Assembly (NCBI GenBank): GCA_037389465.1
Contig: JAZARR010000229.1
Coordinates: 657,501-721,500, forward strand
Source: Baylisascaris procyonis
Taxonomy: Eukaryota; Nematoda; Chromadorea; Rhabditida; Ascarididae
Direction: 5' to 3'
DNA length: 64,000 bases
Shown one piece after another: positions 42,601 to 57,600 of the stretch. Position 1 is the stretch's first letter, and each line of letters starts with the position of its first letter. The notes beneath the pieces were generated by a model, which had not been told where the DNA came from, made no database searches, and worked only from the letters and a program-made list of their open reading frames with translations. A program made the translations under genes and the position numbers.

Positions 42601-45600
42601 AGGGGAAAGAATCATTCGGCCAGGTCGTACTCACAATACTCCAGACGTTTGTGGGAAGCCGTTCGCTCAGAAATACGGCAGTGTGGTTCCATAACCAGTA
42701 GCAATTTTGTGTGTTTTGCAGATATCATTTTCATGTCTAGTAAAAACTTCTGAAAACATTTAAATGGAATTTTCTATAAATTACACGAGTTTTTCCCGTT
42801 CACTTTTTTTAATGAATGTCGCCAATTCAGTCAGATCTAGTCCAGCAATTCATCAGTACTCATAAGAATATGAGACGGCAGAACGGGCAAGCTTACAGGT
42901 TATTGTTTTTGTGAATACTTTCGTTCACGATGAGAGTATGTTGTATACAGCATAACGCAAAATTGCTTTTCATGTTACATTTATTGCATTATTATGAAAT
43001 AGTGTATCTCATATAAAAGATATCGATCAAATTTTTGCACTGAGCGCATTCTTAACGATTCCGGAAGAAGTTTTAAGGGATGGAGTGCCCGAAAATAAAT
43101 TTGGAGCGTAGACTGCATAAGATGCTGCAGTTAAACGGACAAAACGTTTTCAGCACGAAACGTTTAGCAAAAATTTCAGCGCAAAACAGAACGACATTTC
43201 TACAGTAGGCGGTCATTGTCAGATTCCACTTTTTTAAACATGTAGTAGGAAAGAGGTCAGGAAACGTTTATACCAGTAAACCGAGTTATCAGGGTATCTA
43301 CTTCAAAATAACTTTTTAAACGGAATTCAGGGGCCTCTATACACAAAGGTAGGGGCGGAATTGCATTTGTACGAATAAATCAGTATGGGCGTCATGGAAG
43401 CTGCAGGAGGCCAAAACATACTAGCACTGCTATAATGTGAGCGACGGTAGGGGGACTTACTTTCGCGCACACAGTTGAGCACTTAATGCTCAGCTAAGAG
43501 GAAATGAATTTTATTCCCAAGCAAACTGAAAGTAGTTTATATTCGAGGTAGGATGATTTACTCTGCTATAATAGGCACATCCTCGATTATCCGTAAAAAT
43601 AAATATTTTATCTGCGCAATGAAATATTTCATCTTCATGCCTCGTTTAGCTCGAGATTGAAATATGTTATCTTTATCCTTCGAATATCCTCAAACTGAAA
43701 TATCCACAGGGAAATACTGCCACACTATAAATATGCAGTCTTCGCTTTTTGTAGGATATTTGTGCAGGGGAACATGGATGAAACCGCTCTACTTTATTTT
43801 GTCGTATCATCATCGTGGTGTAGGTGAGCCAAGCGCGTTCAGGAAGAAATAAGCGCTAAGGACGTGAAGGGGTGAAAATACGAACCAGGATCGGGTTCCG
43901 GCATATAGTCGATGGTGAATCCGTCGAGTTGTATGAACTCAGTTGGGTCGGCCTTCTTCTCTCGGTAACTGCACACGGCAAACGCATACTGTGAAACCTT
44001 AAAGCAAGCAAACCGACAAATCAAGCCACAGCACTCAAGATTAATTCGTCGTTGACACACCTAACAATCTATCCTTCTTGTGAGGCGCCAGCAATACCCA
44101 GAAACGTCAGGAGCGCAAATCTTCGATATAGCGGTCCACAGAACTTGATCACGGCTGATGGACATTTAAGTGAACACAAAGAATGAAAGCTTGCCCAGCA
44201 AGTGTCAAAGCGTCGGTAGGAAGATCGAGAGTGAGACATTGCAAAGTTTTGCTCGACTAGTACAGGAAGGAGTAAACATGTTACTCTAGTTCTTAAACAC
44301 GTATAGTTCTCAACTTCTCAGCGTAGGCGTTTTCGGGTAATACTGCTTGCCATTTCCTGCTAGTCTGTTGTCCTGCTAGACCATTTCCTGCTAGACTGAA
44401 ACAAAACTGTTGTGGTGAACGACCGCGCTACGACTTAATTTGCATAAACCACCCTCAGCGATATCTGTTCTCTGTTCTATTATATTGCGCCTTTTCTCTG
44501 GTTGTCTACATGTTTCAAACCCGTTCGCTGTTATGTGCGTTGACTCCGATATACTGATGGTTTTTGCGTGTTCCTCAGTTCAGTCAACTGGTGCAATTGC
44601 CCAGTGCGGTTTGGTGCATTTCAGTCAGTCGACAGTAAATCTTCAACTGCTCGCCTCGTCCGCACGGCAGCAACACAACAAAAACCCAACAAACGCTGCT
44701 TCTGTAGCTACTGCGATTAGTACAGCTAAACGTCTGTGTTCCTGAAAGGAGGTATTGTCTGATCCCACCTCGGAGTGCAATTGCTTCGCTAGTGAAGCAG
44801 ATCAATACCGTTCAAAAGGTTATCAGCGATCCTGCTACATAAGCAGTTAGATTGCACTGCCTCCTCAAAAACATCTGGAGTGCACCTTGGGGTGAAGAGG
44901 AAACCTCATTCGGGAAAAAAGCGTTGGCTATCATCGGTGCCCATTGTAATGAACGGAGTATGATGACGAGTGTGGTATGTTATATAAATATGTTATTAAT
45001 ACTGTACAGATAGCGGAGCAAATATGCAATGAAATAAACAGCAGTGCACATCTCCATCCCTAGATTAGTGTAAGATGTGTTAAAAGGATACCTGCACCAA
45101 ACAGAAGAACCTTCTCTTCCACTTTTTCCACGCTATCCTTCCAATAGCATAACAATATCCGCAATATTTGAGATTGGGTGGCTTCTCAACTCGAATAGCT
45201 ATCCTGATTTTGAGGTTCTGATCCGTACTGTTCTTTGGAACTGTCATTTTATACCACTCAGGTGTTCTCGAGCAGTTTGGTGTTGGTCTGATTACAACCT
45301 TAAGAACAGAATTCTTTTACCAGCTTTATGACACAGCAGTAAAGGTTTAGGGATTTCTTTTTCCCTATTTTGAAAGAACGAAGTCTGAAACCTACGTATG
45401 CTTTGCATATTCGCCGTGTTTTAAACAAGCACCTCTCATTTGCATTTTTAAAAAATATTTCAGAGGCAGTTATTTGCAGCTGCAAATAAAACATCTGCAG
45501 TGATTTGATCGCAAGCACTACAGCTCTGATCTCATACAGATTAAGCGAGATGACGTTACTTTGTAGGGCCGCAACGTGCAAGAAATTGTCCTCAATGATG

Positions 45601-48600
45601 TCACGGCAACAGCTCTGTTAATGTTGAATTAATTTGTTCATTTGGATAACTACGAACTGTTCAATTACTCATAAGCTTACTTAACCACTTCCAGGATTAC
45701 TTTTTAAGCACAGGCGCAACCGTTGAATAGCTATGACTGGTGTTAGTGAAGCAGATGAATTGCACAATTACAACTTAATTCTACAACTTTAGTTGCAAAG
45801 CTTATAAGGTAGAATCAGCAGATACAGAAATGAGGAAGAGAATTACATCTATTAAATTGGCAATTAAATGAAAATGACGGCACTAACCAGATGTTAAACT
45901 AAACAGGTAGACTGCAGAAGGAGAAAACGTTTTCAAGCAACAAACCTTGCCAAGTTCCTTGTCTTCGAATGCAACAATACTTTTAACTTCTGTATACAAT
46001 TTCACTTTCACGGTTGGCAAAGGATGCTTCGTGGTAAAATCGCCTTGTGTATCCCACCTGAAGTATTCATGCATTTATTCTCATGGCGTTGCTTGTCCTC
46101 CACAAACACAGCGCACACAAGCTTCAGCCTTATGCAAACAAATTCTCTTAGAGAAATCTTTGTATGAGTTAGAGGCAAAAAAGAGAGGGAAAACCTCACT
46201 GATTTTCCGTTTCCCACAATAAAAATATCGATTTGTTTCCTATATTGCTAAACCATCTGTCACAAACATCAACCAGTTCATTGCATTTGAAATAAAAACG
46301 AAAATTTTTCAATATCTTCAGTTTGGTGTCAATGAAGAAATCATTCAATAATCGGGCGCACAAAATTTCAACCAAGATGCATTTATATAACTCAAGCAAT
46401 TAAAATAAATAAAAGTAGCACGTATAGGTGAACTCCCATGAACACTTTTCGCTGATTAAGATTATCGTACCTCATATATTATTCATACTCACTTATATCA
46501 TTATACCTCATCGAGACTACATCGACAATCAGGCGTGTCACCTCATCATATGCGTAGAGACGAGGCTAGCTATGAATTCAACAAAATCAGCCTGCAGCAT
46601 TACAGTAATAATCGCAACAAGTCGATTCATTGCGAATGCAACTGACTTTCGAAATCCATCATGCTGTCTCACATTACTTCACATTCCTCAGATCATCCTG
46701 TGATTTTTTAAACTCTTGCTTCCTGCATAAGTTGAAGTAGTGCACTCACGATGGTTTTGATGCTTCAGCGTGATCGGTTTGCAACTTCGAGCAGCCATCC
46801 ACTTCCATTGTGCAATAGACTATCCTGTTAGGCGATATCGACTTGAGGTTTTGAACTTCCATCACAACAACCTTCATTGAGATCACTTTAATGGAGGACA
46901 CTCTGTTAGGGTACCTACAAGGCATGGGCACCAGGCAAACCCCTCGTACTGCGCTGAAGTTAACGATGGAGCAAGAATATCGGAAGCTACTTCTCATAAT
47001 TTGGTTTTATCATGTGCTCAGAAGATCATACAACTTTCTGTGGTGCATGGTGTCAGGGATGGATGAACGATATTTTATGGCAATGACCTCTGTCACAAAT
47101 GAAACAACGAATGATTAAATACGCGTTCTCTGTCACACGAATACCGTTATCAATATCAGCAATGGAAGCTTTTTTCGCTACTTTTCAAAATCATAGAACG
47201 ATTTAAGGACATTTGAACGACTTCGTAGGCTGATGCCATGTAAGGGCTACTAGCTGTTCACCCATTGGTAGCATCAACGTGAAAAATTATCAAAAAAATA
47301 AAAGTCTCTGGTACGTATACTACACTAGCCTTATAGTAAGCAGAAAAATAAATGCATTTTTACGGGTATGAAAGGTGCAACTCGGAAAAACTTGACGAAA
47401 AAGTTTATTTAGAGATTGAGGAGAAATTGCAAATAAAACTTTCCGTACAGAGCGTTTTACAGCTGTTATAACAATAGATATATGAAAGTCTCATTTCGAA
47501 ACTACTAGTTCGACTAATCTGTTCAGTCGATTTATAAATGAATATAAACTGATTTCCAGATTCGAAGAAAGTATACTTCGCTAACCTCCAAGTTGAATGA
47601 GAGAACGACGTCACTTTTCGTTAAAGAAACATCGTCGTCACTGTCGCATTTATTCAACGAGCTCGAACTTGTACGCCTTTTCAAGCTGAACAACACCGCA
47701 TAGAATAGAATAGGTCAATATACATGCCTTCAAATGAGAGGACGAAGAAGAAAGCCAAGAAAAAAAACAACCACAAGTTGTAGTGCTCCGCACAGAATGG
47801 CACATGACAAATCAAACGCACTAAAGCAGCGCTCCGTGAAAACTTTCCCCTATAAACTTGAAGTTGTTAAGAGCATAGAATAACACCTGCCTAGCTCGCC
47901 ACAACAATTTCATTTCCTTTTTAGATTGAGAACGCTTGCAAACGTGCTGGGAAGCAGACTGACGATTGGAAAGACCATTCAACAGAAAGCATTCACCATT
48001 GCAAAACATTCAATTATAAAATATATCCTAGCCATTAAGGTTTTGAGATGAAACAATACAGCTAGATGCAACTGCTATGCACATTGAATTATTGAATGAT
48101 GAGGTTCCGATCTTCTCACTCTAAGGGTAAATTTGGTAACCGGAAGATTTCATGTTTTCCTCGCGATTACGGGGAAGTCGGAATAGTGACCATCCTACCC
48201 ATCTTCGGCAAAAATTCCCGGAAAATTCCTCTTTTTACCTTGTAGGTTCAGCGGATTCAACTATTGGCAACCTTTATTGGCTAACTTGGTCAGATAATTT
48301 CATTGTGCACAACTGATTTACCCTCCTCGGTACATTCCCTCTCAAACTGGCAATATGCAGGAATACTAATAGCAATATTTCTTTCAACTTAGCGAAGTTT
48401 GGAATAAAATTTTTTAAATTAATATATCATGAAGGAAAATTTTTCAGTCTAAAGACATAAAGTTGAGTACGAAAGTTGGCAAAGTTAACCAATCGCAAAA
48501 GCCCAGAAAGATATCTGGACTTTTCATTCCGTTGACAAATCAATCTATCTATTTCCTTTGTCGATCATTTAAACTGCCAAAGTGTTTGTAATAATATTGT

Positions 48601-51600
48601 TCACTAGTTGAAATTATTCTTTCCGCAAGTAGAAGGGATGTTGTATGTATTAACTTGCATGTTCAAAAGGCAAAATCCATTGAGTCTTTTGGATCGTCCG
48701 AATTGATTTTTATCGACTGATTACCTAACAACTGGAACTTTTTGTACAAAAGTTAGCCGCAAAGAAATTAGCAACTCTATAAAGGAAGAAAAAATTGCAA
48801 TGGCAACAAAAAATAATTTTAAAAGCATCACCAAGGCTAAAAATCGAATGCAAGTACAGAAGAAACAGGCTAAGCACGACCGTTACGAGCATATGTAATG
48901 CTTATTAGATGCTACTACAAGCGCGTATGGAAACCACCTGCACGCAAGAGATTAGTGATAGCCAACATGCAATGGTATGAAGCACCCAAACTTGCCTTTT
49001 CGCAAGTTGAATGAATCTTTGGAAAGACCTTTCCTAACAGTACCCAATTTAGCATCTAAGCATTCAGCCTTTCTCGAGCTGTGGACGGTGAACTCTCATG
49101 GTCTTATGAAATCACCTATTGATGCATCATTGTTGCTGTGTGTTTACAAAAAACGTTGCATTAACCGCTCGGCGTCTTGCTTTACTGAAGACATTTGCTT
49201 CCTTGTTCCTACTCCTCGAACGCCACTATTTGAATGGTTATGATGACTCGGGAAGATTGCTTTTAGGACGTAAAAGAGATTGCACTTCTGGGAGGTTTGG
49301 TAGACTAGAGGCAACTGGGAAAGTTGAGTGGTTTAGTTAGAGCTGTTGCATAAAGCGAAATTGAAGTGCATAAAAGACAAGACTTTGACTTAGAAAACAC
49401 CAATAAAAGTGCGAGCGACTTCTCAGGTAGAATTATGGTTACCTACAAATGTCGATAACACCACGTTGCGCTAGTCAGCGTATGCAGCCCAGCTCACATT
49501 TCTTGAAAGAAGTGACGGCCAGTAAATTAATTACATGTGGATGATACAAAAACTGCTAAGAAATTCGATATGGTCATTTAAATTTTTGATGCGGCGATGC
49601 GTTTTCCTCACCTATGTTCATCAAGCACACCAATGATACCAATGAGTATGACAATATTACACAATAATTTTAGGTGATAATAACATGCGTGATAGTTGTA
49701 TGAAAATATTCGCTGTTAATCAGCACTGAAAGCACATGCAATACACCACACATGAGGAAGCGTTGTGCTCTACAGAAAGCAAACCTGTTGAAAAGGGAGA
49801 GATCTTCGATACTGCGTGATCTAAAACTATGTAGCTATTAGAAGTGGGCAATAGTAGCCGCAAATACAACTACGAACAGAACACGTGACACTTGTCTCAC
49901 TATATAGTCGCTCACCTCTTTTATAGCATGGTGAAAAAACTTCATCCCATCTTCAGAACCGAAGAAACCGTTTGCAACTGCGTTTTTTTTTTAAATTCTC
50001 AAGCTTCCTTCTAAATACATCCTCCGATTCATGAATACAATATATTCTCCGAATCGTCCATATTAAAACGAACGTATTTCCTCTCTTCACCAATTTTACT
50101 GATGTTCAACGACGAATTTGCGCCAAACAGTGCCAACAAATCGGCAAAATCAATTATCAGCTAATCAGCGACGTAAATGCGTCAGTTTTTTGTGTGAATA
50201 TTGCACTGGAATATTTCCAAATGTTATCATAATGCACCATACTTTGGATATTAATTGCTGTAAATATAGTGCTCTATTGTGATGAAGAATAGTGCAATAG
50301 CAGCACAAAGTATACGCACCTTATTTGGTAGCACACATACTACTCCTAATATAAACTTTTCAAAGCAACATATTCGTTATTTTCATCGCATCTCAGCACA
50401 CAACAAACTTGAGCATTGAGCATTAAGTTGGCTTTCGAAGAAGAAGTGCAGAGAACTATAAAGAAGGAATCAATGAAGTGCGGTGTTTTGGGAAGCATCT
50501 ACCTGAGACACAGCAAACGCAACCGTGAACAGCTATAAAGTGTCACTGAAACTGTGCCGAATGCATCATCGCTTGCAATCAATTACGATTTCAATATTTT
50601 CCTATATCGTGCATAAGACCCTTTCACATGCACAGGCCATTTTTGTCTTTTCTCCTTTTGCAATGCAGTGTTAACAAAGAAGAGAAATGAAAAGAACTGC
50701 ATAAGAATCGCATTGACAATAGATAGAGATACAGGATGTGAAATATGCGCTCAAAGAAGCAAAGGTGCTGAAATATTACATTGATAGCGGAAATTTTATC
50801 GAAATGATCAACTTTAGGGCTATTTCTCAATGAGCATAACCACTTGAATTTATGGGAAATGATTCGTTTAAAAATGAAAAATGAGAGATGAGATCTAAAA
50901 ACAGATAAAAGTATTATCTACCTCAACATTAGCCATATCCTAGTTTTGTTTACCATTAATGATCACCAATATCAACTCAATAAATATTCACTCGAAAAAA
51001 TCACATCAACATACGCTCAAGGATTAAGAAAATCTCCGAAACATCCTCGATATTATTTTTGTCGGCATCTAAAATTTATAATTAGAAACGATATAGTTAA
51101 ATCAGAATCAGGCGAAAATATCGTTGAAAGATTGGAAAATTCATTCAGAGTTACTCAGAAAGAGTGAATTAGAGACAAGATGAATACCGATATGTTTCGC
51201 CCAAAAGAAGAAAATAGGTTCCACCGTTATCCCCAAATGAAAAGAATAACCTTTTCGCTTTTGCAGAACCGCTGAAAAATAAAACTGTTGCTTTCGGCAG
51301 CGAAGATTTTTTGTTCGAAAAACACAGTGGGCCACAGTAACGATAGGAAAATGAAGGAAGGGATTGCGATTATGTTTAGAAATTATTTTTAGAGAAAGTT
51401 AACCGAAAAATTTCAGTCACAGAGGCCTATAAACGCTAAACCTACAATTAACAGAAAAATAAGGATCATACAAAATTGTAGGATTTGGAAGCTTTTGTTA
51501 AAAATGTTGGTCAAGAAGAATTTTCACCGTCACTGCAGTAAACTGTAACATGAAGGTTATATCTCAGTACTCAATAATGCACCCTGTATGCAATGTATAG

Positions 51601-54600
51601 TTTTTTGAGATGTAAAAATCCTATCGGACATTTTTTGTAAGGTTTCTGAACATCGAAGAACGTTAAAAATGGTGACAACGCGCTTCACCATGTGAATATG
51701 AAACACCTCAGTCGAGTGAAAAATGTGAATAATTCATCTATTTTTGGGAAATTCAATCCACTGATCACCAGATAAGTTTAGATCGTACCTACTACGGCCT
51801 TTCGAATCCTTCTTTCTTCCTCCAACAGTTTGACCTCTTGGCGTGACAGGCACCGATTCGAGGTTGCTTATCAACAGGTTAATCGATTGTCTTGTTTCAT
51901 CAATAAACAACGTTTCCATATCTTTGACGACAAATTTCGGCATCAACTTTTTCATCTGAAAATATATATATGTTTCTTTTGGTATATATGCTATAGTCCA
52001 CTTAAAGGTATCTTTTGGTGCAAGTAGTTGTCACTGGCATCTGTATGCGAAAGCACATACTGCCACAAGTGATAGATGCAAAATTTGAGAAGATCCATGC
52101 TTACGGCCCTTCGTCGGTCTCCTTTGATTTTCATTTCCGTTTCAAAAGCTATTTTATTCACTGTGTGGCCAACGCACGCACTCATAGGAAAACTTTTCAC
52201 TCAGAATTGTAAATTAAACGGCATCATGGACAAGTCAAGTGAAGAAGGATCAAGCGCAGGTAATCGAAACCACTGCCGGCGATCTATTTTCCAACAATAA
52301 CGCAATGCGTATAATTGTGACTTCGAATGCCACTAATGAAAAACCGTACGTGAGAGGCAAATTCCAGATAACGAAAGAGTTTCCTTAATAAGGCGCTCTC
52401 GTTGGATAGACATAGAAATGAAGGAATCTTTTGAAGGAATAAATAGGAATATTTATGAGGAACAAAGGAAATAATCTGCCGAAATTAGGTCAAAGAAAAC
52501 GTCATCCATTGACCGGATGACCACATCATGAAATCATGAAGTCGTCATGAAATTCTGTCAAGGATATCATCTTGTGACTTGAGAAATACGTGACCATCAC
52601 CATTTAGTAGTTGACTGAATGATCGCATTATGAAACCACCATGCAATGGTAAACTCGCAATGAAGCAAGAAAACGAGGTGACTGTCGCGGACCACCAAGG
52701 CATTTCAAATGCGAAAAATATTGAAGAGAGCACGAAAATGTCATTTGACAGCATCGAGATAACTGAACTTCCATTGAAAAGTTTGTGATATTGCACGCCT
52801 CTAAAGATAAAATTCAACCTCAGTATGCCGACTTGGCAAATTCAAGGTTACATAAATCGATGTCTCCACTTTAGACAACCTTTTGCTTCAAAAATGAGAG
52901 CAAATAGATAGTTACTTTTAGAGGCGTTATTTTCTAAATTTAATACTTGTTTGACTACATCATATTGCCCTTGCAGATATTGCACCTGCCTCCCTCTTTC
53001 GCTTTTCATTTATTAGTGGCAATCTTGCTATGTTTTATGTTATTGCAGCTCCTGATAACATACCCTAGACATATCCCGAAGAGCCTCCTCCCTAGTTGCC
53101 ACTTCACGCCTGATGGCAGCCGCCTGTTCATCTGGATTGTCCAGCTGCAAAAAATATACTGTTAGAAACGAATGTGCATTCATCAACTTTGTAAGTGATC
53201 ATATTCCATTGACTGAAAACGTTCTTGCAAAATATTATCTTCACACGGACTAAAGATTTTCGTTCATATGTCGGCATTCTTGAGCAATATTAAAACGCTT
53301 ACAGTACTACGGATGTAAACCGTGAAACAAACAATTTACAGCTCTCTGTCTCCAGACAACGGGACTGCCGACTTTCGAGGAGCCGAGCAAATCTTAGGGA
53401 AGAGGGCGAAGTGGTCGAGGAAGTCGTGAGGAGAGGAGTTCTGATACGGAGAGGATGGATCTGTGGAACCAAAATTTTCCGATGCATATTCGACGGAAAC
53501 AAAATTTGTACTTTTCACAGTTAGAATTTTCGGCCTTCTAATTCCACTGCTTCCGTGAACAAACCCGTAATTAAAATGAAAATTTTTCATATATAAAGAA
53601 ACACATAAAATAAAGACATAAAGAAAAAAATTTTCATGGATCGCTTAATCGAGAGCAATTGACCACTATGTAATATACCTTCGTATTTTTCACGGTTAGA
53701 AAGCCGTCAGTATCATATGAAATGTGAATAAGATTCTTGAATGGACAAAAGTAAAACATGCTGAGAATGCAATAGAAGAAAGAAACGAAGAGGCCATCTC
53801 CGGGATCTCTGGTTTTTCACGGCGCTTGGGGAAATTCCAAGAACAATCTGGGATCTAGATATAGGTCTCAATTCGTTCATACTATGACAATAGGTCTTTC
53901 GTCACTCGAAAACAACGGAAACCGAATACAGCAACTCATACAATATTACTATGTAAGAGAGAAGAGAGTATAGTGAAGAAGAATAGTGAAGGAATAAATG
54001 AAATGATCCACCTGTAAGGCATTGAAGATTATCTGATGTTCGAACTTTTTTACGGAAAGAATTTGTTGAAACATATCATAGAGTTGATCCTTGAGCAGGA
54101 TGAGATCAGCATTCGACTGGTTCACTCCTCGTAAACGTCCTCTGCAAACGAGCCCTGATTTGCACAAAAAGTTATGTTGCCCGGCATTCCACTTATTGCT
54201 ATATTCCCCCTCAATGGTTGCTTAGTTTCTAGCGCAGACAGCTGCCACGATATCCGCAACTAATTAAGGCTGAAATAGCGATATAAAGGGAGCCGTTGTT
54301 TTCCACGAGAATTGCTTTAATCTTATATGAAAACATGCCATTGCACTTCGTGCGTAATGCCTTTCACTTGGCCTAAGCCTTATTATTGAATTGTTAATTA
54401 ACTAGGCTTTATCCGTTCCAAGCGTTCCAGCATTTATCTATAGTGGAAAAAAGATTCTAATGCAATTTGAGTGGGCAGCGAGTCTGCGCTGTTATCACTG
54501 TACAACGCTGTACTCTCAAAGAAGAAGTCACCCGAGGAAACAAGCAAAATTGCAATTCCCTGCATTCCTCAGAGACGAATTTTTCTGTTTATTAATTTTG

Positions 54601-57600
54601 GCCACTACCCACTATCCGAAGAATATTGACATCGCCAATTGATACTTTCGAGCGATGAGAAAAATTAGAGGTCCTGCAAACTGGAAAGCCTACACGCATC
54701 ACGAACATAGGATCAACGCTTTACTGTACGATGTCCAAACTGTCCGTATGGATCAAAGTGCTGCAACAGCTGGTAATATCATCTCATAAGGACCTTTAGA
54801 TTAACTTAGAGCAGCTGCAGTAGTGACTGTTTTTACTGCAAATGCATTCCAGAATACGAAAAGATCTATGAGTATTTATCTGTATAATAATGAATTCTAA
54901 CAGATGCATCTGCTGAATAAAAATGCATTCACATTTTACGTTCCAGGCTGAAACTCACCTCATTTGAGACAAACTCTTTTCATGATTTCATAGGGGTTAC
55001 TTTCACTATGAACCAGCATATTAAGAATATTCAATACTCCGTCCAATTCTTTTTTCTCGGTTGTAAAGCGATAGACATTCTGGCTTCCTTATCATATGTT
55101 TTGGTCCTAGATGATATGCCAGAGAAAAACAGCTCTAAATCTAGCATTTTAGGATCGTTGCCAAGACCTACAAAATATTGCATAAGGAACAACCTGCCCT
55201 GCCTCGCTTGCAACGCGTCCTCGTCGCCACGGATGATCGTGTCGAATTTGGTCATCCAACTGTTCAGTACAGTCTCTTTTGACAGTCCATCTATTTCTGG
55301 TAAAGAGCGAATCCTCTTCTCAATATTGCAGCGAAACACCTATATCATTATCAGCATGCGTTCATTCACATACGATAAACACGGCTTGGTGACGCATAAA
55401 TGAAGCCGTTCGAAATGTTCAACAGCAGAACAAACAAAATTGAAGCTGTAACAGGTATCTGCTGGTGGTTTTAACAGGTTTTTCCAAGTTAGCGTCGCAG
55501 AAGGGCATTATAGCGACGATATGTCTACGCATACTTAAGTGTGTGCGTCAATCTTTGCGTCTAGCAGTTTTTCTTGAGAATTACTAAAGCCAGAGCTGAG
55601 GAACTTGCAGGCAGAACATATGCAGGATAACCTCCGGTCTCATAGCTCACGTTGCCTCATCAAATCCGAAAGGAGTTCTGGACGTCTAGATGTACTAGAG
55701 GCTTTTATGCATGTATGGTTTTTACATTAAAGCTGTCGGCCACATCAAAGGGAATCTTCGTTGAAAAATATATGGAAGTAGTTGAATCGACCGAGATATG
55801 GGGCCATACTTCCCATGTCCTAATTTTTTTAGCAATCAATCAAATTTGTTGGTCAACTGAGCGTGACGCAAAAGCAGACATAATGGCAGCTAACTCCTCT
55901 AGCGCACCTCTCAACCTGTCTCCTCGTACTCACGGTGTAAAGCAGGCAATTTGTTGCCGGTGCTTTCTCGTTGGCTATCACAAACAATTTTCATGTCTCT
56001 AATAAAATTCTTCATGGAAAATATAATTGAAGGATTGCTGCAGTAAGCGAAGATTAAAAGGACAGTAGAGTTAGAAAAGCTGACAAGGAAATCTCATGAA
56101 ACACGAATGGAAGTGCTAATCATCAGACAAGTCAAAAATAGGCACTTGGAATGCACAGGGAAATAAATATGCATTACCATTCAGTCGTCAAAAGTTTCGT
56201 GAGAATTAACCGCTTCATGTACCTTTCCACGAAGCAGAATCCAATGGATAGAGTGTTACAGATGGAATCACAACCGTACCATCAACCGGCGTAAAATAAC
56301 GCTTCGGGAAGTGAATCTCAACGTTGCTGGTACGCAGAAAGACGAGCGATACAATTCAGACAAATCCGAATCTTAATTCCAGTCGATCACTCTTTTTGAG
56401 CAAAGGTGGAATGGGAAACTCCCTGGATGAACCCGGAAAAAGAAATGTTTCATGTTTTTGAAAAGAAGGAGGTTGGATGGTTGTATTATTGGGACTGCCC
56501 ACCGAAAGAATGACACACAGAGATTGATGTCCTTTCCATGCTGACATCGAATTAGTCAAAATAGGAATGAATTTAATGAATCCTAAAGCTAGCATGATTA
56601 CTGTTTAGGAACAAGCAAAAATTCCTTGAGCAGTTGCAAAGATCAATATGATCAATGCCTAGGACTGAGCTGTTTGGTGGAGCACGGCGAAAAAATATTT
56701 TCAAAAATTTTTGAACTCTGAACGTTAGCGATAAAAAAAAAGCTACAAATTGAGCCTTTGAACAATTGACGAGAAGAAGCGCTGAGCTCAATGATACCCA
56801 AATTTAAACAATGCTGAAAAGTCGAACGAATAAAAGCAAACGCTAGGGAAAAACAACTTCAGCTGCGAAGGACGGAAGGCATACTATGAGGTGGAACTCA
56901 GAAAGTAACTCTGAATGATTAAATGGAATTTTGAACTGTAAGAGATATGTCGTCTTCATGAGGCATTCTCCGTTCATCCACAATTATCATCAATCACAGT
57001 AACCAGCAAATAAATTGGTTCTCAACAAACATTGCTGTTTCTCAAACGTTTTCTCAAATTGGTTCTCAAACGATGCTGAAAGAACATTAAAATTTCATGA
57101 ATACTCCCATTTTTGCATAGTGGAAAGAAGCTATGGATAAATTGGACTTCTGCACACATTGGAAATTATCTTTTCAGATATAAATGTTTATTATGACATG
57201 AGCAAATGCGAAATACCCTGTTCAAAAGGGTATCGCTATAGAAAGAAACTGCATCTCATCTTAGAAATAGAGGAACTTCCTTGGAATTTTGAGCAACAGC
57301 TTGCGGTTCTGCTGATAACATGATGAACAACTGCGCAAGCATTTTTTTACGGCTGTTTGTGCGTAATTTAATGTTTTTCAAAAAACTTGAGCCAGATTAA
57401 TATTAAAACGGCCACTTAAATCATTGTGATTGATGTTTGCATCGGTCTGGAGGATGGAGAAATAATGGCAACTTTCCAGTTTCATTAGTAGACCTGAATG
57501 GAGCACTTTGGGACTCTTCCTCTGAATGGTGATCAGATGCTTAAAACAAAACATGTGTAAAAACTTTTCGTTCACTCACTCTGTTCTCATTATCCGCAAC

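Noticed and set aside
45300..45581. 93-codon minus-strand frame just upstream of unc-31 exon 14
   Set aside because: No CAPS similarity. The real exon starts at 45298 after the CTTAAG acceptor, and this frame is only intron.
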